Shown piece by piece: positions 37,471 to 45,337 of a DNA stretch of 64,000 nucleotides. Source of the DNA: UBA9662 sp002729415 (lineage in GTDB: Bacteria; Poribacteria; WGA-4E; UBA9662); contig PBXZ01000057.1 of NCBI GenBank assembly GCA_002729415.1, forward strand, positions 1 to 64,000, in the 5' to 3' direction. Positions within the stretch are counted from its first letter, which is position 1. Each line of letters opens with the position of its first letter. The notes below the pieces were generated by a model. That model was not told where the DNA came from, made no database searches, and saw nothing but the letters and a program-made list of their open reading frames with translations. The position numbers were made by a program, and so were the translations under genes.

Positions 37471-38961
37471 ATGGAGCATNCAGATCAAGAAAATACTGAA
37501 CAGATAGTAGGNAAAGTTGAAATTCCTCCTGTTACTGGTGTCTATGCCGAACCTTGGTCATTCAAAAAATTGTTNGGGTTNCTTGNTGTTTTTGGACCAG
37601 CGGCAATTGTTGCCTCAGTTAGTATTGGTGCNGGAGAAACCATTGTNGTTGTTAGTACCGGTGCTTGGGCTGGTTATGGGCTCTTATGGTTGGTTCTTTT
37701 AAGTTGTGTNGTCAAAGGAATCTTCGTNACCTATTTTCTTGGNCGTTACACAGCGGTCAGTGGCGAACATATTGGTCANCGTCTTGTACGTTTACCNGGT
37801 CCACGTGGTTGGTTCCTGATAGCAATTGTNGCNTTGGAGATGATTGGTGCTCCCTTGGCGTGGGTTCCTATTTCCAAACCTTGCGGTGACCTGTTTCATT
37901 TCATTCTCAGAGATACATTACCAACTTCCATTTCTGAGCCAGTGTGGGAAAACATCATTACNTCNGCNTTCGTTGCTTTAGCGCTTNTATTTGGNTTGAT
38001 GCTCTCATTTGAAAAACTGGAGAAGCAGCAGATCATCATCTGCGGTATTCTNGTTGGGGGTACTATTGTTGGTACGTTGATGGTACGTCCAGATTTTGGA
38101 AAAGCGGTTGCTGGTAGCCTAAGTTTNGGTTATTTGCCGGAACCAACCGATTGGNCACCNCAGGATGCTGTTAAAAATCCGTTACTGACAATGGCTACTG
38201 CCTTTGCTTATGTAGGTGGATCTGTAATGGGGTATATTGTTTATGCCAACTGGATTGGTCTACATCGTTGGGGNTTGACTGGGCATGAAAAGATTTCGGC
38301 TATTCNACGACACGCTTTTACTCAAGATACTATTGATTATCTTCCTGAAGATCCGGTGCAGGCCAATCAATTACGAAAAATTATTGCTCCCCTGCGGTGG
38401 GATGTGNGTATTGGGGCAATTGTGNTGTTCATTGTAACNGGTGCTTTCATGTTATCTGGTGCTGCTGTTCTATACCCGCTNCAAACCGAATTTGAAGGTT
38501 GGAGTTTACTCACTGANCAAGCTTATGTCTGGGGTAACATACACGCTTCGTTGGTCTGGGTTTACTATATTTGCATTATCGCNGCATTATGGGGTACTTT
38601 GCAAGCACTACCTGAAATATATGCTCGTGTAATGCAGGAATTCTTTCAAGCCATCTGGCCTAACCGCGAGTGGGATTATGGTAGAATTCGTCGCAACGTG
38701 TGTGTCTATATCTTCATTGCGACTATGATCATTGTTTGGCTCAATGTTCCGTTCGGAATTTTGACACAAATCGCTGGATTTATCTTAGCTAATTTTTCAA
38801 TAGCTTTGATGATGCTTGCTGCTCTGTACCTGAATTTTAAGTTGCCNGTACTTTATCGGACGCGACTTCCCATGTTGGTNGGNGGNTTGGTATCGGCGGT
38901 GATCTTGATTTGCTTTGCCGNCATTAGCGGGTGGGGGCTCATCACTAAATTGTTCGGATAG
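37471..38961 (+). CDS. Nramp-related membrane transporter lacking the canonical DPGN motif
   Basis: This 496-residue polytopic membrane protein has about 11 hydrophobic segments. TM1 reads FGPAAIVASVSIGxGETI instead of the DPGN metal motif of classical Nramp Mn/Fe transporters. The TM6 region (AFAYVGGSVMGYIVYANWIG) lacks the MPH-type motif. Such GxGE-type members occur in Planctomycetes and Poribacteria-like genomes and are annotated as Nramp family without known substrate. The overall fold signature, including helices at FGILTQIAGFILANFSIALM near the C-terminus, supports the family. It starts 64 bases after the creatininase gene. Likely cargo could be a metal or an organic solute; sequence cannot tell. 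Several ambiguous codons lie in the transmembrane segments, all compatible with hydrophobic residues. Confidence 0.75.
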   Translation: MEHXDQENTEQIVXKVEIPPVTGVYAEPWSFKKLXGXLXVFGPAAIVASVSIGXGETIXVVSTGAWAGYGLLWLVLLSCXVKGIFXTYFLXRYTAVSGEHIGXRLVRLXGPRGWFLIAIXXLEMIGAPLAWVPISKPCGDLFHFILRDTLPTSISEPVWENIIXXXFVALALXFXLMLSFEKLEKQQIIICGIXVGGTIVGTLMVRPDFGKAVAGSLSXGYLPEPTDWXXQDAVKNPLLTMATAFAYVGGSVMGYIVYANWIGLHRWXLTGHEKISAIXRHAFTQDTIDYLPEDPVQANQLRKIIAPLRWDVXIGAIVXFIVXGAFMLSGAAVLYPXQTEFEGWSLLTXQAYVWGNIHASLVWVYYICIIXALWGTLQALPEIYARVMQEFFQAIWPNREWDYGRIRRNVCVYIFIATMIIVWLNVPFGILTQIAGFILANFSIALMMLAALYLNFKLXVLYRTRLPMLXXXLVSAVILICFAXISGWGLITKLFG

Positions 38962-39565
38962 AGTGACTTGAATTAAGGNGCATGATGNCTGTTGACTAAT
39001 TTNATTTAGTAGGTTAANAAAGGCTTTTGCAACCTCGTTGTGATTAGNAGAAGAGAATGACATCCATCCTTTNTCAGTTNATTGAATACTGTTCGATATT
39101 CGTCTAACTGTCACNATTAGCGTCAAAAACTTCGTCTCTTGGATTCNGTGGATTGGGTTTTTGNTNTTGTTCCNATNANTCCGANNTTGCCATCCGANNC
39201 ATCGCTTCCTTCTTCNAATTTGANAGGTAATCCNCATCCTAATATAGACCTTTTNTGGCTATGCCATGATACTATCTGATTTTGNTTNTCGGTACNTCGC
39301 TGCANCAATTGGGTATTCNTNNGGCACTATGTTACNAANGTATTTATTGGTNGGATGCAATTCTCATTNTTTGTTTAAACGTTTGGGNAGGCAAAATNGA
39401 CNGTTNCTGGTTTAGANACGATTACAAGTGAGAGAAGCATAGTCNTTGGATTGATTAAAAAATGTGACTGAACCATAATGGTATNTATAGATTGATTTAA
39501 TGGTGGATATTTCCGGATTTATGTTCGGAATGNCCACTGTAAAAACTAGCAGTTAGGAGAAACAG
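38962..39565. other. 600-base N-rich gap without a recognised gene
   Basis: This region between the transporter and ManD-like genes has one of the highest densities of ambiguous bases in the window. Short minus-strand frames (for example within 38797-39308) are mostly shadows or N-extended and match nothing known. No RNA gene or terminator is visible. GTTAGGAG at 39552-39559 serves the next gene. Confidence 0.35.
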
Positions 39566-40783
39566 ATGGCNAATATTAAAGAGATTCAATGCATTCGAAC
39601 CAGATCAAATGGAACATGGGTAATTGTCAAGGTTATAACGGATCAACCGGGATTATACGGTATCGGTTCAGCNAGCGATCAGTATCATGCTGAAACAGTG
39701 ATTACTGCAGTAGAACAAGGTGTCGGTCCAAAGTTAATTGGTCGTAACGCAGGGCATATCGAAGACAATTGGCAATCCGCTTTCACCAGCGGATATTGGC
39801 GGAATGGGTCAATTCTGAATACCGCTTTGGCTGGTATTGATATGGCTCTTTGGGATATCAAGGGAAAAGAAGCTGGATTGCCAGTTTATCAACTTCTGGG
39901 TGGTCCGTGTCGTGCAGCAGTGCCGTGTTATGCCCATGCTAGTGGAAGTGATTTGGTTGCTTTGGAGGATGATGTNCGAGGTTACATGGAAGAAGGATAT
40001 CAGGTTATTCGGTGTCAGCTTGGAGGGTATGGTGGNGGAGGATTCATTGATCAAANTAATGCNCNACTANCTAAAAATGCTTGGCATAAGCCGCATTTCT
40101 TTGANGATGAGGCCTATTTGGAGAACATTCCCAAGATGTTTGATCATTTGCGTTCAAAGTTAGGNTTTGAGCCTAAACTGACCCACGATGTCCACGAGCA
40201 TCTCCGNCCGCAGAGTGCTGTAACTTTGTCTAAACTCCTTGAACCTTACCGTCTATATTTTCTAGAAGACGTGCTTCCACCTGAGCAGATTGCTTGGTTT
40301 CGCCTGATTCGCCAGCAGTGTACAACACCCCAAGCTATGGGGGAACTCTTTGTTAATCCTCACGAATGGATGCCTCTCATCACCGAGAGGCTTATTGATT
40401 TCGTCCGGGTTAGGGTTTCAAAAGCGGCAGGGATCACGCAGTGCCGAAAGATTGCCAGTTTGTGCGAATGGTTTGGGATAAATACCGCTTGGCAGGAGGG
40501 CGGGGATAATGATCCTGTAAATCAGGTGGCAGCGATGCATTTAGATTTAGCTAGTTGGAGTTTTGGCATTCAAGAAGAAAATCATTTTAGTGCAGAGGAA
40601 TTAGACATTTTTCCAGGGCATGCTATTCTTGAAGGAGGATATCTNTATACNAATGATCAACCAGGGNTAGGTGTNGATATNAATGAAACAAAAGCTGCTC
40701 AATTACTTGATACACANCAGNCAAAAANTCCTCGTCATATGTCTGAAGATCGACGGGTAGATGGTACTATTGTACGGCCATAG
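39566..40783 (+). CDS. Enolase-superfamily dehydratase, ManD/RspA-like
   Basis: This 405-residue protein matches the mannonate dehydratase/RspA group. Landmarks are ALAGIDMALWDIKGKEAG (about residue 88), LTHDVHEHLxPQSAV with the first metal Asp and the catalytic His (about 206), LYFLEDVLPPEQ (Glu, about 231), and TPQAMGELFVNP (Glu, about 253). IDFVRVRVSKAAGITQC (about 275) follows the family. Where many ManD enzymes have a conserved His in a HGxTDLSP segment, this protein has TAWQEGGDNDP, so activity or specificity may differ. Predicted reaction: dehydration of D-mannonate or a related hexonate to 2-keto-3-deoxygluconate. AGGAG precedes the ATG. Its 3' end overlaps the convergent deacetylase gene by 49 bases. 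Confidence 0.87.
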   Translation: MXNIKEIQCIRTRSNGTWVIVKVITDQPGLYGIGSXSDQYHAETVITAVEQGVGPKLIGRNAGHIEDNWQSAFTSGYWRNGSILNTALAGIDMALWDIKGKEAGLPVYQLLGGPCRAAVPCYAHASGSDLVALEDDXRGYMEEGYQVIRCQLGGYGXGGFIDQXNXXLXKNAWHKPHFFXDEAYLENIPKMFDHLRSKLXFEPKLTHDVHEHLXPQSAVTLSKLLEPYRLYFLEDVLPPEQIAWFRLIRQQCTTPQAMGELFVNPHEWMPLITERLIDFVRVRVSKAAGITQCRKIASLCEWFGINTAWQEGGDNDPVNQVAAMHLDLASWSFGIQEENHFSAEELDIFPGHAILEGGYXYXNDQPGXGXDXNETKAAQLLDTXQXKXPRHMSEDRRVDGTIVRP

Positions 40784-41718
40784 ANGATTTTGCCTNCTCT
40801 TATAATTTGNTAGANNGGCACAGCGTTTTTAGCAANGTAATTCTCTACATCGGTGGATTCAACACAACCTATAAATGTGCCCCCNGGACCGACATAGTAG
40901 AATCCCTCTGCGTATTCTAGNCCNTATTTTTGTCCGAGTTCCTTGTGCTCTTTTAAACCAAACAGTTTAATGTACTGGCGATCTGCGGTTTCATCATCAT
41001 CACCAAGTTCTGGCAGNCNCAATGACTGNTCTGCCAGCTTTTCTCTCAGCTTAGAACCGTGTGAACCTGCTGGTCCCTGAGATTTATTGGTGCTCATGGA
41101 AGCNACTTTTTCTTCTATATATTTGGTTATGTCTATTACTCGATTATATGGTTGACCTCGACGTGCGANCCAATAATATTGTTCTCTTACAGTGTGAGGC
41201 ATAATACCACAAGCAACTTGTTCCGGATAATCTTTATCCATACCCGCCATCCAACGTGCGGCTTCGACAGCTTGCGCAGTTATGTAATGATCTGGATTTT
41301 CTTCGTNATGCCCCCAAGGATTGAAAGTAAATACGCTATCGATCTTGAGGGCNCGAAATAGGAATACNAACCGAGCACGTAGTTCTGTCGGTGATGCTTC
41401 ATCTAAGCGATGATTCCGGTATCCAAGATTGAATACCATTTTTAATCCCAAGACTTTGGCCAATTCGTTGACTTCGCATTCGTTACTCAATATAGTTTGG
41501 CCTATACTTGGCGTNGGTCCGCATTTCTCATCGTTTGTTGTCTGGATCAGGTAGCCTGTATAACCTTCNTCGATAAATTTGGCAATTGTGCCAGCNGCGA
41601 AAAGTGGAATGTCGTCTGCGTGTGCCTGAACGGCGGCTAAAACCTTGCCCTGATGAGGTTTGTTAGATACGGAACGCTCAACAACGATATTTTCTAGTAA
41701 CGTTTCTTGCTTTTTCAT
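40735..41718 (-). CDS. PIG-L family deacetylase
   Basis: This 327-residue protein has the zinc motif AVQAHADDIPLF (about residue 27-38), corresponding to the HPDD/AHPDD motif of LmbE/PIG-L N-acetylglucosamine deacetylases. A second His lies in EENPDHYITAQAVEAAR (about 139-155). FNLGYRNHRLDEASP and FTFNPWGH support the fold. The family removes N-acetyl groups from amino sugars or related small molecules. The tail (residues 290-327) reads through 49 bases of the convergent ManD-like gene. Ambiguous codons there cannot form an earlier stop, so the overlap looks genuine. AAAGGA precedes the ATG. Length is longer than typical 230-residue members, with extra C-terminal sequence. Confidence 0.85.
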   Translation of the reverse strand: MKKQETLLENIVVERSVSNKPHQGKVLAAVQAHADDIPLFXAGTIAKFIXEGYTGYLIQTTNDEKCGXTPSIGQTILSNECEVNELAKVLGLKMVFNLGYRNHRLDEASPTELRARXVFLFXALKIDSVFTFNPWGHXEENPDHYITAQAVEAARWMAGMDKDYPEQVACGIMPHTVREQYYWXARRGQPYNRVIDITKYIEEKXASMSTNKSQGPAGSHGSKLREKLAXQSLXLPELGDDDETADRQYIKLFGLKEHKELGQKXXLEYAEGFYYVGXGGTFIGCVESTDVENYXAKNAVXXXQIIRXGKIXYGRTIVPSTRRSSDI

Positions 41719-41872
41719 GATAGCCGAGGTTGTCCTTTTTAGTTAGCTCAACTTGTTTTTCTCGATTGATAGCCTGCCTAAGTTTTAATTTAAACACAAT
41801 TTGGTGTGGGCTCAAGTAAATTTTATCTTCTTATTTTTTGTTTTTCTTGAGTTTTTGTGTTGTACCGCAAAT

Positions 41873-42230
41873 TTATTCTGTCCTCTTTATCATCTTCGGC
41901 TTCTTGTAAACATAGCCCTGTTGGTGTAAGAAATGTGTTAGGCCACGGATGAACTGATGCCGAAGTGTTTTTTTACATGGTATGCCACATTTTTAGCGTA
42001 CGGATAGAGATTGTGATCCAGAGGCCCTTCCAGTTCTTCCAGCTGTACTTGCTTTAGCCTGGGTTCACTTCCACCATCTCCATTCTTCGACAGCCCATTA
42101 TCCCTTGATTCTTGTAACACTTGAAATGATGAGGGACTGTTTCGGGGTTTATCAGCAAGGTCTCGGCTGTCTTAATGATCGGCCAACCACTGTCCAGAAG
42201 ATAGGCTGCCTTTAAGTGATAGGTCGTTCA
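41873..42230 (-). pseudogene. IS630-type transposase N-terminal remnant with frameshifts
   Basis: Reading the minus strand from 42230, one frame gives an HTH start with KAAYLLDSGWPIIKTAETLL and PETVPHHFKCYKNQGI. The frame then shifts near 42105 to KQVQLEELEGPLDHNLYPYA and NVAYHVKKHFGISSSVA, and shifts again near 41941 to LTHFLHQQGYVYKKPKM before a stop at 41873. Joined, these follow the N-terminal DNA-binding region of IS630-family transposases, where a winged-helix segment ends in an LLHRLGFxYKKPK-type motif. The DDE catalytic domain is missing, so the element is dead. At least two frameshifts and the truncation show old decay. No terminal inverted repeats could be assigned, though a palindrome lies nearby. 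Confidence 0.72.
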
Positions 42231-42371
42231 CTTGTTTCTAGTCTACTGATACTCCAATCTCAAATCACCCAGTTTTTGTCTTTAAAGATAGTATTTGTCA
42301 GCTAGAAGCTAATTATATTTTATTCCTTCGCCACCGTAAACTCGTTACACCCAATTCTGATTGGTAAACAG

Positions 42372-42411
42372 TATAGGTGTTATAGGCTATGATAAGCCTA
42401 TAACACCTATA
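42372..42411. repeat. Perfect 17-bp inverted repeat with 6-base loop
   Basis: The left arm at 42372-42388 and right arm at 42395-42411 are exact reverse complements around the loop ATGATA. The arm core is AGGTGTTATAGGCT. No U-run follows directly, so a factor-independent terminator is not clear. It lies 140 bases from the transposase remnant and 70 bases before a promoter-like sequence. It may be a terminator, an operator-like site or a small palindromic element. Confidence 0.7.
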
Positions 42412-42459
42412 TTGGATGGTATTCTATTCGATTTCTACCNTCTCTGGNTCNAGTGGTGT

Positions 42460-42487
42460 TTGATTGAACTCCCGGTTTTGATATAAT
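42460..42487 (+). promoter_or_regulatory. Candidate sigma-70-type promoter with extended -10
   Basis: TTGATT at 42460-42465, a 16-base spacer and TATAAT at 42482-42487 preceded by TG (TGATATAAT) fit a housekeeping promoter with an extended -10. It would give a leader of about 195 bases before the 5-alpha-reductase-like gene at 42689, which lacks an obvious ribosome binding site. It is called from sequence only. Confidence 0.45.
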
Positions 42488-42688
42488 GACGTGCTTACGA
42501 TTTTAGGAACAAATGTATGNAATTGCCGCATAAATCGGATTGTTAGGAGATGGATGTGTCTTTTATTATGTTTAAGGTGTGAAAGGTTGTGATCAGGGAC
42601 AAACGCGTCGGCTAGTTAAACCTATTATCGCTGTCATGGTTTCAAGACACAAGTTATATTCATTGATTCCCGAATCTCAGAAATCGTT

Positions 42689-43450
42689 ATGAACCAACAT
42701 TTGCTTTTCAATTTTTTGATTATCGGCTGGTTGGGATTGTCTGTAATATCTTTTTTCATACTGTTAGTTATTCCAGTTCCATATGGTCGTTATATGCGTC
42801 ATGGATGGGGAATGACCATCAGAAATCAAATTGGTTGGCTTATTATGGAGGTTCCTTCGCCAATCATCTTTTTTGTTTGTTTTGTAGTTGGTCAGAATTC
42901 AAAAACTTTTACTGCGGTAGCTTTTCTAGCTATGTGGGAGGTACATTATATACACCGAGCCTTCATTTATCCTTTTCGTTTGCGAGGTAAGGGCAAACGA
43001 ATGCCAATTATAATTATGTTGTTAGGCTTTATGTTTAATATGATAAACAGTTTTTTTATTGGGTATCATCTGTTTTCGATTTCTGATAGCTATTTAAACA
43101 GATGGCTTATGGATTCACGTTTTATATTTGGATTGGGCTTTTTTCTGGTCGGTTTCGTTATCAATTTTCAATCCGACTATATACTCCTTAATCTTCGTCG
43201 ATCAGGTGACTCAGATTACCATGTTCCGTTTGGAGGACTATTTCGATGGGTATCTTGTCCAAATTATTTAGGTGAGATTATTGAGTGGATTGGTTGGGGG
43301 ACNGCGACATGGTCGTTGCCAAGTNTGGNGTTTGCCGTTTGGACAGTTGCTAATCTGGTTCCTAGGTCTCGTTTTCACCATTTATGGTATCAACAGCGTT
43401 TCTCTGCCTATCCTTTTGAACGTAAGGTTCTTATTCCAAGATTGTGGTAA
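42689..43450 (+). CDS. Steroid 5-alpha-reductase-like integral membrane enzyme
   Basis: This 253-residue protein has about six hydrophobic segments and closely follows the eukaryotic SRD5A1/2 layout. Key parts are WEVHYIHRAFIYPFR (about residue 87), INFQSDYILLNLRRSGDSD (about 166-184), VPFGGLFRWVSCPNYLGEI (about 187-205), with the NY-GE motif that contacts the NADPH and substrate carbonyl, and a C-terminal SRFHHLWYQQRF segment followed by YPFERKVLIP. Conserved Asn, Asp, Arg, Glu and His expected for NADPH binding are visible. Such enzymes reduce the 4,5 double bond of 3-oxo-4-ene steroids; bacterial relatives may act on other enones or fatty-acyl derivatives. No other steroid genes are in the window. 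No clear ribosome binding site precedes the ATG. Confidence 0.88.
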   Translation: MNQHLLFNFLIIGWLGLSVISFFILLVIPVPYGRYMRHGWGMTIRNQIGWLIMEVPSPIIFFVCFVVGQNSKTFTAVAFLAMWEVHYIHRAFIYPFRLRGKGKRMPIIIMLLGFMFNMINSFFIGYHLFSISDSYLNRWLMDSRFIFGLGFFLVGFVINFQSDYILLNLRRSGDSDYHVPFGGLFRWVSCPNYLGEIIEWIGWGXATWSLPSXXFAVWTVANLVPRSRFHHLWYQQRFSAYPFERKVLIPRLW

Positions 43451-43691
43451 TAATAGATTCCTCTCACCTTGATTTAGTAAGCTAGGACCTCAAAAGAAGT
43501 TTGTTAATAAGCTGGGTGATTCCTGATAATCTTTGCGGCCCTAATTTTAATTTTTATGATAGGTTCTTAGGTATGATATGATAAATCTATTGTGTTATGG
43601 AAGGTGAATCGGATTACATTGATATTCCTAGTTCGAAATTATCTATAGCATCAAATGATGGTAAAAAGATTAAGACAATGGAGAAGCAATT

Positions 43692-44717
43692 ATGCCGAAT
43701 GGAACAAAAACCGATCTTTTTCGTGTGGGTATAGTTGGCACTGGTGGAATTGCCCGAGCCCATGGGAGTGCATGTCAGGAGGCNGCGTCTGCTGAGCTCT
43801 GTGCCATCTGCGATGTATCGGAAGAGGCGTTAAATCGTTATGGAGAAGCGTTCGAGGTGTCAAATAGATATCTCGATTTGGACGAAATGCTGGAAAAAGA
43901 AAATCTGGATATTGTCAGTATTTGTACTTGGGGCGCTTATCATGCCGAAAATGGCATTCAAATCGCCAATTCTGGAAAGGTAAAGGCGATTCTATGTGAA
44001 AAGCCATTCACACTAAATGCCGCTGAGGCCAGCCAAATGGTCAATGCGGCAGCTGAAAATGGGGTTTTGATTGCAGAAGCATTCAAATTCCGACATCATC
44101 CGATGCATCTTAAGGCTAAAGAACTTGTTGACTCTGGAGCGATTGGAGACGTCATGAATATCCGCAGTACGTTTTGCACAGGCGGTGGTGGGGGAGGTCC
44201 AGAGACCAGGAAACCCGAGAACAACTGGCGATTCAATAAGGCTAAAGGTGGTGGCAGTATCTATGATCTTGCATGTTATTGTATCCATCACGCCCGTTTC
44301 ATTTTTGGGACAGAACCTGTTCAGGTCTTTGTTGCTGCACAACCGGGACTTGAAGTAGATGATGGGACTTATTTTCTGTTGGTTTTTCCTGATAATCGGA
44401 TTGCTCAAATTTCTACTGGTTTTAATGCNGCTGGCGGTCAGTACGCTGAAATTTCNGGGACAGCAGGAATGTTAAGGTTGGACAAAGTTTGGAACAATGG
44501 NAACCAGCCAGTAACAATAGAATCGCATACTAAAGATGGTTATNAGGTGATTCACTTTGAACCAACCAACCAATTNNCCCTTCAGTTGCAACATCTATGT
44601 GATTGTTTGGAAACAGGTCNGCCNCATCGTATTTCNCCAGAAAGTTGCGTCGACCAAATGAAAGTTATTGACGCAGCCTTCGAATCTATANCTACAGGTA
44701 AAACTGTTTCCCTNTAA
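43692..44717 (+). CDS. Gfo/Idh/MocA family oxidoreductase
   Basis: This 341-residue protein opens with FRVGIVGTGGIARAHGSA (residues 9-26), the Rossmann NAD(P) motif. It carries the EKP segment in KAILCEKPFTLNAAEA (about 99), AEAFKFRHHPMHLKAKELV (about 128), and a RFNKAKGGGSIYDLACYCIH stretch (about 178-197) with the catalytic His region. LEVDDGTYFLLVFPDNR and a final DCLETG segment match the sugar dehydrogenase subgroup related to glucose-fructose oxidoreductase. GGAGAAG precedes the ATG. A NIPSNAP gene follows 218 bases later. Substrate unknown. Confidence 0.9.
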   Translation: MPNGTKTDLFRVGIVGTGGIARAHGSACQEXASAELCAICDVSEEALNRYGEAFEVSNRYLDLDEMLEKENLDIVSICTWGAYHAENGIQIANSGKVKAILCEKPFTLNAAEASQMVNAAAENGVLIAEAFKFRHHPMHLKAKELVDSGAIGDVMNIRSTFCTGGGGGGPETRKPENNWRFNKAKGGGSIYDLACYCIHHARFIFGTEPVQVFVAAQPGLEVDDGTYFLLVFPDNRIAQISTGFNXAGGQYAEIXGTAGMLRLDKVWNNXNQPVTIESHTKDGYXVIHFEPTNQXXLQLQHLCDCLETGXXHRIXPESCVDQMKVIDAAFESIXTGKTVSX

Positions 44718-44935
44718 ACATAGTAGTCANAGCAATTGTTTTATTTGTANTAGTGGGNGGANNTGAAACTGAACGNCTGTTGTTNGTTCAGTTTGGTACT
44801 GATATTTGATAGTGGNGTTTTTTTAGTCTNGATGCTTGNTTTTTTTCAGAATANTTCTTTATGTTAAGTGTTTTATAGTTAGAATTTTGGCTGAGGAGCT
44901 GAATCTTTTTACTGTTAGTTTGGNAGGGGAAATAG

Positions 44936-45265
44936 ATGTTTTTTGAGTTGCGTCAATACAACATAAAAGATGGNAAACGTGAAAATTGGATTCAACTTAT
45001 GGAAGAGGAAATTTTACCGTTTCAGTTGTCAAAAGGGATGATAGTNGTTGGAAGTTTTGTTAGCGAAAATCCTGAGGAGGATGGTGATTTATATGTTTGG
45101 ATCCGTCGTTTTGAGAGTGAGGCNCAACGGGAAGATTTGTATCGTTTAGTTTACGAAACTGACCACTGGAAAAGCAATCTTGGACCACGCGTTGGGGAAC
45201 TTATTGATCGAGAAAACATTAGTGTTACACGCATAGTACCGACTTCAAAGTCAATTATTCGTTAG
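44936..45265 (+). CDS. NIPSNAP family protein
   Basis: This 109-residue single-domain protein starts MFFELRQYNIKD, the classic NIPSNAP opening, followed by WIQLMEEEILPFQLSKGM and VGSFVSENPEEDGDLYVWIR. The later DLYRLVYETDHWKSNLGPRV completes the dimeric ferredoxin-like alpha-beta barrel. These proteins are small and without known catalytic activity in bacteria; some sit with oxygenases or sugar clusters. AGGGG precedes the ATG. It ends 73 bases from the end of the convergent Omp85-like gene. Confidence 0.88.
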   Translation: MFFELRQYNIKDXKRENWIQLMEEEILPFQLSKGMIXVGSFVSENPEEDGDLYVWIRRFESEXQREDLYRLVYETDHWKSNLGPRVGELIDRENISVTRIVPTSKSIIR

Positions 45266-45337
45266 TGANCNGNATATTGAAGAAGTTAGTGAGTGAAGTA
45301 GATAATTTGCTTGGGTAATTGGATAATAGGTATTGAT

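Noticed and set aside
41938..42120. 60-residue minus-strand frame as an independent small gene
   Set aside because: It is the middle piece of a frameshifted IS630-type transposase remnant; flanking pieces in other frames continue the same protein.
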